Below are positions 1 to 12,556 of a stretch of DNA of 64,000 nucleotides, one piece after another (the first letter of the stretch is position 1; each line of letters starts with the position of its first letter). The notes under the pieces were generated by a model. It saw only the letters and a list, made by a program, of their open reading frames with translations. It searched no databases and was not told the origin of the DNA. The stretch covers positions 744,001 through 808,000 of the forward strand of contig NW_017264203.1 in the NCBI RefSeq assembly GCF_001619985.1, in the 5' to 3' direction. This stretch comes from Xylona heveae TC161 (Eukaryota; Ascomycota; Xylonomycetes; Xylonales; Xylonaceae). Position numbers and translations under genes: made by a program.

Positions 1-409
1 ACATCTCCATCTCAGAGTCTCACGGCTTCTGCCTGAGCCCTGAACGGTCGAGCCTACAATTTCACGAGCGTCTTATGACATGTTTGGGACTGCATAGAAC
101 TTGTTCGAGCACGGGAGGAAGAGTTTGGATAATACTTGAGATCTGGACAAAGGATTCTTCAAAAGTTAAGGCACTCCGAACGCCTCCAGGTAGGGGATCA
201 ATAGATTCTGGATTCTTAGATTTTATCAAGCTAATACAGTTCGTTCATAGGAATTGAATGGACTATATCAATGAGAAAACCCTAGTAAATGACGAGATAA
301 AACCTTAAATTATCATCCGGGAAAACATCAGTTATTCAACCTTCGCTCGCCCGATGTTCCACAATTTGAACCAGATCTCAAAACCAGATCTCGCTCTCTT
401 CCCCGCTCA
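1..409. other. 3' flank of the methyltransferase gene; no gene seen
   Basis: This stretch lies downstream of the stop codon of the minus-strand methyltransferase gene. I see no reading frame with coding character and no RNA gene. A neighbouring gene could begin beyond the left edge. Confidence 0.5.
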
Positions 410-3400
410 TCAAAGGTCATTCTGATCATAAGTAGCTGCTCGAAGACGTGCCAAATCCTCAGTACCCAACTCAGATGCTCCAGCTGCCAAATCGCTCTCG
501 GGAGCTACGAGTTCATACGAGTCTTCAGTTTGGACAAGCTTTCCACGTTGGCGGGTTTGGAAGACATTGACGTCGATTGTTTTGAGAGACAAGAAGTGGT
601 AGATATGAACCAGTTTCTTTTGTCCGTACCGGCGGGCCCGACCAATCGCCTGAGTCATCACCGCATCGTATTTGGACTGCGTTTCGGCTACAAGGGGCGA
701 CAGGAATATCAAATGATTTACGTTTGTCAAGTTTCTGCCAGTACCCGTCATGTTAGTGGTTCATTATTAAAAGGGATATAAGAGACCTGGACTTACGCGC
801 CGCTGGCAGATTCGTTTGCCACGTTGATCACAAGCACCTTCTTCTTTGACTGAGTTTCATCGTTCTGAAACTTTGTGATGATATCGGCAGCTTTTCTACC
901 ATTCTGGCCCAGCATCGCAAAGTGACTGATCTTGTTCTCCTCTAGCGCCTGAGAAACTCGCCACATCAGATCTTCATACTGCACAAAGATAATGATTTGA
1001 TCATCATCCGGCGTGCCTTCAATAAGTCTGATGACTTCTTCCAGTTTTCTTCCATAGTGGCGTCCGCTCTGAACGTTCGCATCTTCTTCACCTAATTCGG
1101 TCCCTCTAATTATTTGGAAGCTCATCGCCATTGCCTCACAGCCAGGAACGATGCAAGTCTCACCGCTGTGGAAAGATTCCCAGCATTTGTTGCACACTGT
1201 GTGTCCACAGACTGAAAGGACAGAGACTTGAGAGGGTCCGAAGTTATTGTTTCCGCAACGGGAGCATTGACAACGCTTCGCGTTCTCTGTTTTCCGGGAC
1301 ATTGTGTCGAGCTGAATGGCCCTCACTGCCTCAAAGAATCTTAGAGAGCGGATGCGCGACACCAGCTCCGTTGACAGTCGGCGTAAATCATGTGAGAGGC
1401 TCCTCAATGCTGCCACAAACTCTTTGAGTTCTATCAACTTTGGCAAACGAGTGTCTTCCTCGACTGTACTCAGTGTCGTCTTTCTCCGTTTCGCCTTAGC
1501 TCCTCTATCGTCCGCGGAATCGGAGAATCCAAAATCGCTCTCGTCTAGATCCTCAGCATTGTCGCTGCTGTTGTCCGTTGCAGAGTTCCCATCAGCTGAA
1601 CTGGAAGAGATACGGGGGGCTATCTGACGACGTTTAAAGCCTGCTCCGAGCTTGGTGTGCCGCGAGCTAGGTTTCAGGGACTTCTTAGTCACCGGCTTAT
1701 CGAAACTCTCATTGCCTTTTCCCGGGTCCGTCGTCGAAACTTTATAGAACAAATGCTCATCTTCCGGGCTGTAACCTCGCTTCGATTCCTCAATGAGCTC
1801 TCGCAAGATATCCGTGGCGCCATCATCGCCGAACTGGTTGGTCTTGACTGTCTGCACCCAAGCGGCATAATGAGCGTCATGCACTTGTCCGTTCGCATCC
1901 TTACATTTGTGCCGCAGCCAAATGGCGTGTTTCAAGTGGCTCTTCAAATCATCAAGCAGGTCCAGATACTGCCTTTTGCGTTCCGCAATAATGACCGTAC
2001 AAGCTTGCGCGGCATTTTCGTGACCTTCTTGAAGATCCTCAAGAGTAAAGTGCGAGCAACGTTTGATGAGTGCCTCTTCCGCTGTCTTGCTGTCCCCCAA
2101 AGCCTCAAGCAGGCGCTTTTCACGATCACTCTGAGCTTTCGCTTGTCCTCGGCGAAGTTTCATGTCTTGAGCAAGCAAATAGGTCTGCAGCTCCAGATAT
2201 ATTGCTCGTTCAGCAGCAGGAAGCGTAACTGGTCGTAAGTGAACAACGGAGGGGATTTCATCAATCTCAGCCACATTCTGTACCAATCAGCAGCCTGACC
2301 GCAAGGAAGTAAAGAGAACACGTACCTGGCGCACAAACATGTCAAGGAATTTCTGAGCCACCACTTGTCGGTGCAAGTGCCATGCGGTTGATTTGCTTTC
2401 TCGAAAGGCATGAAACTTCTCCGCTTCTATTAATTGTTAGAAACTTGGTGGCAGTCGCAACAGGTCTCCGAGCGTCTTACCTGTTAATTCCCTGCCAAAT
2501 CTGCCACGTCTAACAAAGTCGCCCGCATCGTCAACTCCAAGATTGATATTGAGAAAACTCGCAATCGATTTGATGTCAACAAAGTCATCTAACGGGGGAG
2601 TCCCTGAAAGGATCCAGCGGATATTAGATGACAAGCTTCGAACACAGGTATGATTTCTCCCGTCCAAATAACTAAATTCATCAATAATGATGCGATGAAA
2701 GTGAAACATTTGGAGTAAAGGACAACGCAGGTTCTTCCAATCAATGACGTGGCTCAACCCGAACGGATCTTCAGTGCGCCTACGGAGCTTTGGAAGAGCA
2801 ATGTCGGTGCCCGAGATGTCTCCCTCGGAATAATCACGCATTTCAGCATCTCCCTTTTTCGATTCACCACGGCGAGCCTTTCGCTTCTTTCCCGATGCCT
2901 CTGATTCAGAGGGTATGGTGGCTGCTGCTGCGGCCTCCGCTGCTTCTGCCAGTTTCTTGTGCCGATAGGCTTTACCCCGTAGCCTTTTCGATGGGACGGT
3001 ATATGTCAGCTGTTCGTCAGCCTTGGTCGCAGCTAGTTTCTCTCCGAGAATGACTTTTAAAGATTGCGGAGATTTATCTTTCAGCTCCTCCACATGAGCT
3101 GCTACACGTTCCAGGGCATAGCTATACCAAGCATCAAAGGCACGACCGGTACTAGCTGGCTTCTCCGGCAACGCAGCCAGATAAGCCAACTTGCTTAGAT
3201 AAGTGTCATTGTTAAGAAGAGCCCACGGAACGACGATCAAGTCGGCTAGCAAAAGATCTCGGAATTTGACATTCAAGAGGGCTATTTGCGTTTTGATCAC
3301 GATTACCTTGTACGAAGTGCCCAGGAATTTGTATATCTCGTCATGCCACTGATTGGTCAGATGCTGAGGTACAACAATCAAGGTGGCCTTGACGGGAATT

Positions 3401-6400
3401 TTCCCTTTCAGATCCGGAATAGGCAGCTGCTGGTCTGCTTCGTACTGCATGTCAAAAAGCCCGAGCGAGATGGCAGTTTTGCCATAGCCAACTTGATCTG
3501 CTATGACTCCACCCCTCACTTCTTTCAGCCTCCCAACTCTTGCTTCGGCACGCCATTTCAAGTTGGGAAGAAGGGCCTCTTCTATCTCTTCCTCCTCAAA
3601 TGGCTGCGGGTCATTTTCTTGAGAGGCCATCCATGCGAGTGACCTCAGCTGCTCCGGGCGAAGCTCAAATTTGAAGCGAGGTGGCCGTGCGGAATGTGGA
3701 TCTGCACGATTACTTTTCAGGACAAACTTCGGCATAGAGCACTTTGGGGGCTGAGAAAAGCCTGTTGTCAGTCTCCACGCACATGTCAGCTCGGTAGCAG
3801 ACAGTTGCCGTTGAAGAGTTGCGGCAGCCCTATGAACAAGGGACGATATGTTGAGGCCAATGCGGATTAAGAGACATTCCTTGCCTTCAAGTTTTACCTG
3901 AATGACGAAAGGATGCGGTCGATGCTTGAGAGCTCGCTCATATGGTCCGGCTTTTTGAGGATCTTCATAGGGCTTGAAAGTATCCTTCTCCAGCCTCCAT
4001 CTCACGGATGGCGGCATTGGCGCACAGCTGGCGCAGTCTCCTAGCCCTGCATGGGGAGCGAGTGTGTTCCAAGAATGGAGGCACGGAATCGACTTTGAGC
4101 GCTCAGTTAACCAAGAAAATGAAGCAAAGAAAGACTGTTGGTCAATGGCGCTGATTTCGGTCCATTCGTTTAACTTCCAAGGCAAATTTCCAATGGCATC
4201 ACCCCACACCCTTAAGCTCAGGATCATGTTTGCTGCATGGCATGATTTCTCCTGAAGATAAACAGTGGGCGCCTGTTCTGGGGAAGCGAACACAGCGATT
4301 GCTTTTGAAATTGCTTCCAGAGTAGCACTTTGGAAGTCCACCCATTTTCCAATGACGGAGGCCGAAATCTTTTCAGAAACTTTTGCGTCAGACGGCCGCC
4401 AATTGGCACTCAGTTTTGCAAGTGTAACGCGCGATTCGCCAAAATTCAGTCGTCGAATGTCCTCGGAAAAAACAAAGCAGTCCTGTTTTGGATCGCCATA
4501 TCTAGAAGGATCAAGAAACAAGAAGACTGGTCGTGAACCGTCGTTGCTAACTTTCTTATGAAGACTGTTTGCTGCTTTCCCACAGTTTGGCAGCGAAACG
4601 TAGGTTCCAGAAATGTCACGCCCCAAGAGCGCTAAGTCTTCTTGCCCAAGCGAGACTTCGTACGACGACCAAACATGTCTCTTGGCATATCGATCCTCCT
4701 TGAGACCAAGCCACGCTTCCCAGGCTGGTACCCGTTCTCCGATGCCTTTGAATATTATTTCAAATTTCGGACTGATGGGCAAACAAATTTGCCATTTGCC
4801 GGTCAAGAAGTCCTGACCCTTTGGCTGCATTCGCGCAAAAGGATACTGTACTAGGGCTCTTATGGGGCTGTTAGCCGGTTCCTTTTCGGCAGGTTTGGCA
4901 TAAGCGCGCCATTCAACTTGGTCTTTACAAATAACAAGTTCCAAAAACGCCGTTGGTGCATCGTATCTGACAGTCCAGATATCTGCGCGAATGACTGACT
5001 GGTAATGGAACTCTACGGCCAAAGCGGGGGATATAGCTTTCTCGAATAGAGTCCATTTAGCCTCCTTTCCGGCTTCAACAAAATTGGACTCTAAGCTTTT
5101 TAGAGTATCAATTGTCAACCCGGTCAACTTGAGACTCATGGGCAGAGAATTTTTGAGCTCGGTCTCAAAGCTCATAGGACTCAGGCGCAACTTTGATTCG
5201 TCCTCCGTAACAAGGCAATACTGGTGAGACGGCACACCACCACAAGCTTGGCAAGTGGAATGTCCGCAGTCAATGCAACGCTGCAATCGTTTAGACGTCA
5301 TCGTTTCTCTTCCTTCGCAGAGGCACAGGCGCGCACTGCGTTCTGCACGAGAACGAATGGCATCCATGCCAGGTCTCTCGAAGCGCGCAAGCTTGACGCC
5401 TTTACTTGACAAATATTTATCTCCGCCAATGGGAAAAAGTCGAACAGGCATTTCTTCAACATTAGGGACATCGACACCGCCATGGTCCAAGTATCTGGAA
5501 GATGCAATCAACGCGGCAAGCATGGCTGAGCCGACGACTGTGGTACTCATTGCATTTCCTGCAAGGTCTTGAAGCTGCCTCTGATTTTCCCGAGTGAGAA
5601 GCAGTCGGTCAAAAGGGAGACCCTGCATAGCCAATACTTCAAGCCCTACCATAGGACCGCCACGCGTCGTAATGAACGGAGCACCGGTCGGAGTTACACA
5701 ATTGGTGATACCAAAGGGCGTGGTATCCGTAAAGCGATCTACATTTTGAGACAGCTCCCAAACTCGTCTAAAAAACAAGAGTAAGTCTCTCTCTGATCAG
5801 GTGGGGAGATCGGCGTCACTTACGTCTTGTACATGGAATCATAGGATCGTCTAGCATTTCGGAGAAATGCGATGTCCAACGTATCCCAGATCCTCTCTAC
5901 CTGAGCTTTCCCCCAATCGGCCCACATATAGTCAGGCAGTCGGCAAGAGCCATTGTCCTGCCATCCAGTGACTGGCCTCCTGGTTCCCAGAGAATTGATC
6001 TCGCGGTACGTCATGTGCCTTCCTTGGCAGATTGTCCAGTCAACTTCTTTGTTTGCTCGACCGTCACTGCGCGCGATGTCCTTTGACAATTCAGTTCTTC
6101 CGCGTTGGACCCTCGGGTCATCATCGGGCAGCAAAAATGCTTCCACTGGTGAGCTTGCTTGTCGCTCAAAGTTCTTCATGAGCGTGACCCATTTCTGTAC
6201 TGCACCACTGACCCTCGGCCCTAGGGAGTTGTCGATACAAATCATGTATCCTCTTTGCCTAGTGTGGGGGATGTAGTATTGCTTGGTGTCCAATTTGATA
6301 TACTTTGTGGAATAGCCTGCATCGGCAAACTGTTTTTCCATTTGGCTCCAAGGTGCAGAAATCACATTCTCCAAAACAATCAGCTTTGGGCGCCATATCT

Positions 6401-7296
6401 TGGCATAATGAACAACCGCACGAAGCGTATCTTTCGACTCGCCAGGTTCGGCCCCTCTACCGTTAGGGTTGCTGTTCAACGTGGAGTAGTCGACGCAGGA
6501 TGATCCAGCGACGAGAAGATCGACACCCCCTGGGATAGGAACCTTTGCACCATATGCGGTGGTGCTATTGTCATTAGCATCAACAACTTTACCTCGCACG
6601 AAAGGTCAAGAATGGACTTACGCTTCTTGTTCGGCGACCATCTCCATGATATCTCGAAAAATGATTGGCGGGCTAAAGTTTCGCTCAATATAGGCTTGTT
6701 TGAACGGAACGATTTCGGCACTGAATAAATGATCTATCTGGAACCGGAGTCCGATGTTCTTCAAACCTGCAACCCAAATTAGCAGACTGCAGTGTATCTG
6801 TTACTGTCCTCTGCAGAAGCTACTTACTTTCTGTGACAAGCTCTAAAGCTAGAAGTGGACTCTCAGTGCCAGAGCACATTGTGGCCACTTTGAGCTTTTG
6901 ACCCCCTAACTGATTGATGACATCTTTGAAACCAAGCTTCAGAGCTTTCTTGCTGATATCTTTGAAGATGGCGTTGATATCATAAATGGGGGGGTACTTT
7001 TCACAGAGGCCGCTCTTATATGTCCAATTCATCTCTGCTTTTGCAAACAGAGCTTGGCTGACTGGAGCGTGCACCTTCCTCCCTTTGTCAGGTTCGGGGG
7101 TTGGCTCAACGCTGGCAAGCCCCTCATCATTAGAGGTATCACCAGCCTGCTCAGTTGAAGGAGGATCAGCAGCAGTAGCCCCGGCAGCAACTTCCTCTGG
7201 CGGAGTAGGGGGTCTCACATTGGAAGGAGCGAACGAGAGCGTCGTCTGGCGTAGCGGACGCGTAGAATGAGCAGGTTTGGGCTTTTGTCGCTTCAT
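410..7296 (-). CDS. DNMT5-type cytosine-5 DNA methyltransferase with RING finger and SNF2 ATPase
   Basis: Predicted ATP-dependent maintenance DNA methyltransferase of the nucleus, about 2182 aa. Seven exons keep one frame: 7296-6828, 6766-6622, 6564-5824, 5767-2481, 2426-2326, 2277-797 and 734-410. The start is the ATG of MKRQKPKPAHSTRPLRQ. Order of parts: a low-complexity N-terminus; methyltransferase motif I (KVATMCSGTESP, about residue 135); the catalytic Cys motif GSSCVDYSTLN with Cys at about 228; ENV at about 270; and the final motif around LAGNAMSTTVVGSAM. Then comes a cysteine-rich patch (about 600-640). The SNF2 part has GGVIADQVGYGKT, IIIDEFSYLDG and LSGTPPLDDF, a RING finger at about 1915-1960 (CQCSRCG, CGHTVCNKC), and the helicase C-terminal QAIGRARRYGQ. 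In Cryptococcus, Dnmt5 keeps CpG methylation through cell division. All key motifs look intact. I do not recognise a chromodomain, which the Cryptococcus enzyme has. Family assignment is firm; exon edges are inferred from splice signals. Confidence 0.92.
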
Positions 7297-8648
7297 CGGA
7301 AGCCGAGAAGCTTTTAAAAGAGTAACCTACTGAAATCAAGGAGGGCTCGAAGAATGAAACAGGGAAAAGGAAACAGTGAGCAAAGCGGGGGTTGAAATTT
7401 CTTCTATTGGAAGCTAGAAGTTGCTTTTCTCAGCGCGATGGATGATGGAACAAGTGAGATGGGAGCGAACACAGCTCTTGAAAGGATTGAACAAGCCCCG
7501 TTTTCATGAAGCGGGGGGGCCTAGAGTGAATCAATGTGACTGCGATATTCCCGCCAGCCACTCAAACGGGGAGACATAGCCTGACCGTCCTGAACGGGAA
7601 ATATCAAAGAAATCATGTCACGATGAATGCCAGAACATAAACGCAGGCGAGCAACTCAAGCGCCAGTCAGATACGCTTCCGGGCAAAGAAGCAAACATCT
7701 TCGCGGGGTCATCTCTATCTGACAAACTTCTTAGCGCTGGATCTTTCCAAGCGCGGTAGACGCATGATTATCTTGCCTTGACCTGCATCAAACTACGCGA
7801 TCAAAGGGCTTGGCCTCATACATATCAATTTGGAAATCGGTGCTATTGGCCAACTTGACGTGACTTGAGATTGGAGATTTTTGCACCCGTATCCACCATA
7901 CCTCATATTGCGAGGATGGCGTTGATTCCAACGACCGATCTCATGTCGAATGCCTCTGTAGGCTTTGTTCGGATTGTTTGCTCTTATACTTTATGCAGTA
8001 TATATGCACTCTCTCTAGTCATATCAAATTTTGCCAGGAGACATGCTTCGCCGGATCATATATTCGTGACAGCTTCTTGTATATGTTAAAGACCAACGTC
8101 ATCTTGTCACACAATGACGATACCTGGATACCATACCACAAATATTGTCAAATTTTTCCTCTTCTTTTGGAGATTTTCACTCTTTACTAACGATTACACG
8201 TCAAGTTCAAAAGCAGACGTTATATCAAATAGTCCCAAAACGGCAGAACCAAAACAAGTCCCACGTGGGGGATATGCTCATTGGCTTCTACTCCGTAAGC
8301 GAACCGCAAGCCGCGAACCGCCTTTCGCGACAGACAAGCGGGCCGCGGTCCCTGGATGTCTGAGGCCCCCGGTCGCCCCCCCATCAACCCCACCAACATT
8401 TCCACACTGTTCCTCAACGGAGGTTTATATCTCCGCCGACAGATACAGAACAGTAACTATAAGTTACTCCGTAGAAGATAAACAGCCTACGAATACAGTG
8501 TACAATACCGCAACGCCCCCGTCTCTTATCATCTGATACCCTCTTCTTCCAGCGATTTGCAAATCTTCATTGTTTACAAAGCGCTTGATATTCCGACCGA
8601 TTTCCCGCAACACGAAAAGCAATATATCTTACGAATTACGAACAGACC
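7297..8648. other. Divergent intergenic region, about 1.35 kb
   Basis: It separates the starts of the methyltransferase (-) and the 2H phosphoesterase-like gene (+), so it should hold both promoters. I see only short frames without coding character. A copy of the 9-mer TACTCCGTA lies at 8465-8473. Confidence 0.5.
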
Positions 8649-10136
8649 ATGACGATTGGTCATCCAGACTCATCTGACGCGCTGAACAAGTTTGAGGACT
8701 TGACTGGCATAGTCTCGAGCGGAGCATTTTCCAATCCATACGATGGGTTAATTTCTGCTTCTAATGACGATCCTGTCAGTCTCCTTCTCCTTCTCCCTCT
8801 GCCTCTTCCCCGCCTTCAATTTCCTCCCCGTTCCTGTCTGTGTTAGGCCTCCGCGGACAATCCTATATATCAAGCTTTAGCCTTTGCTGTACTACTGTCC
8901 ACTGTATTGCTGCGCATAATGTCTGATAAATAAGGGAAACGGAACAGGCACAACTCCAAGCACTGTACTCTCGACACAGAGATACCCGCAACGAGCAGCA
9001 GCGCAAATACATTCTCTCGGACGATTTCAAGGGTCCGAATATCGACGGGATTTTATACAAGTTGGTCAATAAGTCAGAGTACCCTGGCTTTATCGACCCG
9101 CGATATTGTCTTGTCTTCTGGGCCCGGCCGCCGCAGCATATCAAGGATTTGATTTCTGCGATTCAGAAGAAACTTTTGGATGCTGCGCCGAGTGCGTTTC
9201 TTTCCCCTCCCCCGCTCTGCTTTCCATTATCAAACTCTGAAATTAAGCCAGTCAGTGCTAACATACCACCTCCGTTCAGGTCTATGGCTCATGCCAATCG
9301 ACTCTCTACACTTGACCGCTCTCGAAATCACTCATTCGCGCACATCCCACGAGATCCAGCATCTTCTCGCGACACTCGAATCCAGCATTCCTGCTATTAC
9401 AGACTACACACTAACGCATCGCGCGCGGCTGATCAAGCCACGACTAAGCTACGATGCCGCAGCCGTAGCTCTGTCATTTGTTCCTGCTGCCGGTGAAGGT
9501 CTATCTTCATCTTCATCTTCATCTTCATCTTCATCTTCATCTTCATCTTCATCTTCATCTTCATCTTCATCTTCATCTTCATCACCATCACCATCACCAT
9601 CATCTCCTTCATCCAGCAACAACACACTACTCGATAACGGCGACGGAAAGAACAGCCATCACCGTACAGCCCGTACCGCCACAGACGACAAATACACATA
9701 CCACCATTTACGTCGGGATTTGTACGCGCTCAATGCCGCAGCCGGAGTGGCCATCGATAGCAGATATACAGTTCCCTCGGCCCATCTGACTGTCGCGCGA
9801 TTCGTGAGTCATGCCGATCTATGCGGTAGCGGTGAAGACCGCGAAAAGGGCGAAAAGGCATTGTTGCCGCCAGCGCCAGACAAGAAGAAGGTAGCAGCGT
9901 GGATTACGCAAATCGATGAGATTAATCGCTGGCTTGAGGAAGAGTATTGGCCTCTGCCTCTGCCTCAGCCTCAGGTTCAGCCTCAGGCTGACGTCGGTAA
10001 TGGCTCGTCTAGGGTCCAGTCCACGATAAAACGAGGCGGCGAATGGGTCGTAGGCGACGAAAAAGGTCTCGATTGTCGCTGGGGCACATTGTGGTATGGT
10101 GGAGGCGAGACTGTTCGTCTTGGAACGGGATTTTGA
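8649..10136 (+). CDS. 2H phosphoesterase superfamily protein (RNA ligase/cyclic phosphodiesterase-like)
   Basis: Predicted 408 aa in three exons: 8649-8774, 8948-9191 and 9280-10136. The joins restore the frame and give the segment DPRYCLVFWARPPQHIKDL followed by SLWLMPIDSLHLTALEITHS. The two HxT motifs that define 2H phosphoesterases are seen as HLTALEI and, near the C-terminal third, HLTVARF. 2H enzymes act on 2',3'-cyclic phosphates or related ends of RNA and small molecules; the substrate here cannot be told. The first donor is GTCAGT, weaker than usual. Between the two motifs sits a long Ser run encoded by a TCTTCA hexamer repeat, followed by Ser-Pro repeats, which inflates the protein relative to its likely core. 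Sequence similarity is to uncharacterised fungal members, so the function is a superfamily-level guess. Confidence 0.83.
9504..9583 (+). repeat. In-frame (TCTTCA)n microsatellite encoding poly-Ser
   Basis: About 13 uninterrupted TCTTCA hexamers lie within exon 3 of the 2H gene and are read as consecutive serines. A CACCAT-type tract follows and gives Ser-Pro repeats. Copy-number change in steps of six would keep the frame. Confidence 0.95.
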
Positions 10137-10783
10137 TTTCGATTCTGTCACCATTTTTATTTTCATCTTCAGGTCCACTTTCATGTCCACCTTTACTTTC
10201 ACTTTACTTTCACCTTATTTTCACTTTGAGGTCCACTTCTACTTTCATATTACTTTTACTTACTCTGCATACACAACATAGATATATAGATAGGGAGATG
10301 ACGAGTAGATAGATAGATAGATACCGTTTCCACGAGATTTACGACAATGCATTTATTCATCTTCATATTCATCACCAGGTCGCGTATAGAAGCGTTCTGC
10401 ATTCTGAGATAAAGATACTTTATATAAAAAGATCTGTTTCATTCATCCATTCATCAAAGTCCCGTCCATATCTGCGTACTTTGTATATCCATGCAAAGGC
10501 GTGAAAAGCGTAAACATTAAAAAAGAAAATGGACAGTATAAAAAAAAGAAAAAGAAAAGAAAAGAGAAACACGCAACGCCCTAGTTCATAAAATCATAAA
10601 CGCCCCGAGATGGAGAAAATGAGAAACAAGGAATAGGGAGATAAAAGCCAATTGATCCGTGAGATAGAGAGGTGGACGCCATAAGAGGTATAGGTATATA
10701 TAATAAAATCAATCACGAAAAAAACAGTGACAAAACAAAATATAAAAAACAATAACGATAACAAAAAAAAATGATCAAAAAAA
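10137..10783. other. Convergent intergenic region with decayed simple repeats
   Basis: It lies between two converging genes. Positions 10140-10265 are made of variants of CACTTTCA and ATTTTCA, a decayed pyrimidine-rich simple repeat. An A-rich stretch follows at 10500-10570. No gene is seen; both 3' UTRs must lie here. Confidence 0.6.
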
Positions 10784-12556
10784 TCACATAACATGAGCAG
10801 GCTGAGATTCGCCCACGCCTCGAGTGGTCCAGCGCTTCGAGCGGGTTCCCTCAAGTGGGAGCCAATTGCGCAAATGGCACTGGCCATTTCCCTGACAGAC
10901 CCGCTTGCGGCCGAGGTTTTTGAAGCGCGGTCCAAAGGGGCCATTCACATAGTGATACTGGCCTGCGAAGCGGTACTGGCGGTGGTCGCTGAGGGGATAA
11001 AACTTGTCGCCCCAGTGGCCGGAATAGTAGAACCAGTCGGTGGGTGCGTGGGGGGTGAGCTGCGAAGAGCGGAGGGTATCATTGATATAGTCGTAGGTGT
11101 ATGCGTGAGAGTTGAGGAGGGGATCCCAGAGGGGACCGCGATCGGTCAAGTCGTGAAGCATGCCCCAGGGGAGAATGTATGAATGGGTGCCGGGGGTGGC
11201 GTACATGGCGTGGGTACCAACGGCGGAGTAGGCGACGGGCTATAGAACGGGGATATTAGCTTTTGCAGAAGAAGAAGAAGAAGAAGAAGAAAAAGAGAAA
11301 TAGAAAATTGCGGAACATTGAGAATGGGAAAAAAGGGAATATAGGAAGATGGAGTATGCTGATATAGAGTAAAAGGTGCATACCCTTTTTCCGATTTTCT
11401 GAACGGCTTCGTAATTGTAGGCTTCGCCACCACTGTGTTCACTAAAAAAGACGGCCTTGGGTTTGCCCTTGTGGAATCGAATGACGGTGTGTTCCCAGTC
11501 GCCGACGTGATTGCCAAATCGCACATTGAGCACGACATTGCCCAGGTTATAGCTGTAGAAAAAGAACCAAAAGGCGTCGACGACACCATCGCCCTTGTCC
11601 ACCACTAATAAGACGGCCGGTGCGTCACTACGACCTCCTTGGACTCTCTTGCCCAATTTCCAGGTTGGCGCAGAAGCTGCTCGTCTTCGCAGGGTTTCTA
11701 CGACATCCTCCCCTTCCGCCTTATTAGTGGGTACAGCAATATGCTCTGTTGCAGTCGGGTTTGGTCTCCTGCCACCTCTGTCCTTGGTGCTGCCAATTCC
11801 AACGTCCCACCATTGGTCCAGCTTGCTGTCCGGTTCATCTGGGACATCGCCGTCGATCCGTCCGTCCCATTCTGCCCAGCTCAGCTCCTTGCCATGGTCC
11901 TCGCCACCTTCAGGCAAGTCTCCAGGGCTGGGCACATTCTTCTCCCCGCCAAGCCATTCGGGCCGGCCCTCCACGTCGTCATCGCTCTGGAGGTAGACGT
12001 GTCGGCCATTGTCCCACTTGTTCAGCTGGCTAAGGTTTGTGAGATTGAGATGCTCTGAGAATAATGGGGTATAATTGAGATGCGGTGTAACATGATGTAG
12101 ATGCTCTTCAATGTCGCATGGCCAAAACTGTTCTCCAGAAAACAAATGCACAAGCGGAGCATAGTCTAATACGTATTGCGGGATCTCGCGCAAAACTCGC
12201 TCGTCGTCGCTCCAGTCTTCTGGTCTTGTCTTGCCCTCTAACCAGGATGATGCCTGATGACCGCTATCTTGTGTGTTTTCGGAATCCTCCACGTTCATCA
12301 TAGCCACTTGCTCTTTCCGCTTCTTATCTTTTGCCCGGCGTATCTCACTCGATGCTGTGCGAAAATGGGCCACACCGCACATGCCGAGCCATTGGCACGT
12401 TTGGCGGTCTAGCCATGAATGTGACGATGCAACCCATCGCACCTCTTCTTGGCCCTCCTCGCCAGGAGTCGGGGCGTGTGTGCTCAGTTGACCAAAGGTG
12501 AAAAGACCCAGTAACGTCGAGAAAATGGCGAGCGTCGCTCGCCGCCGTGTCGGCAT
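10784..12556 (-). CDS. Vps62-like vacuolar protein sorting protein
   Basis: Predicted 542 aa in two exons, 12556-11384 and 11239-10784, joined in phase 0 as EAVQKIGKR|PVAYSAVGTH. Vps62-family hallmarks are plain: YVLDYAPLVHLFSGEQFWPCD, VVDKGDGVVDAFWFFFYSYN, FGNHVGDWEHTVIRFHKGKP, DRGPLWDPLLNSHAYTYD and SGHWGDKFYPLSDHRQYRFA. In yeast, VPS62 is needed for protein traffic to the vacuole; its biochemical activity is unknown. The start chosen is the first in-frame ATG, giving MPTRRRATLAIFSTLLGLF, a hydrophobic segment that should act as a signal peptide or anchor. The frame stays open upstream to 12988, but that end begins with GTG and has no other ATG, so I exclude it. The last exon carries the most conserved part. 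The intron contains a CTT-rich tract. Confidence 0.9.

Noticed and set aside
6592-6621. 29-nt intron ending at 6593 in the methyltransferase gene
   Set aside because: Too short for splicing; the acceptor at 6565 gives a 57-nt intron with a GCTAAT branch site and the correct frame.
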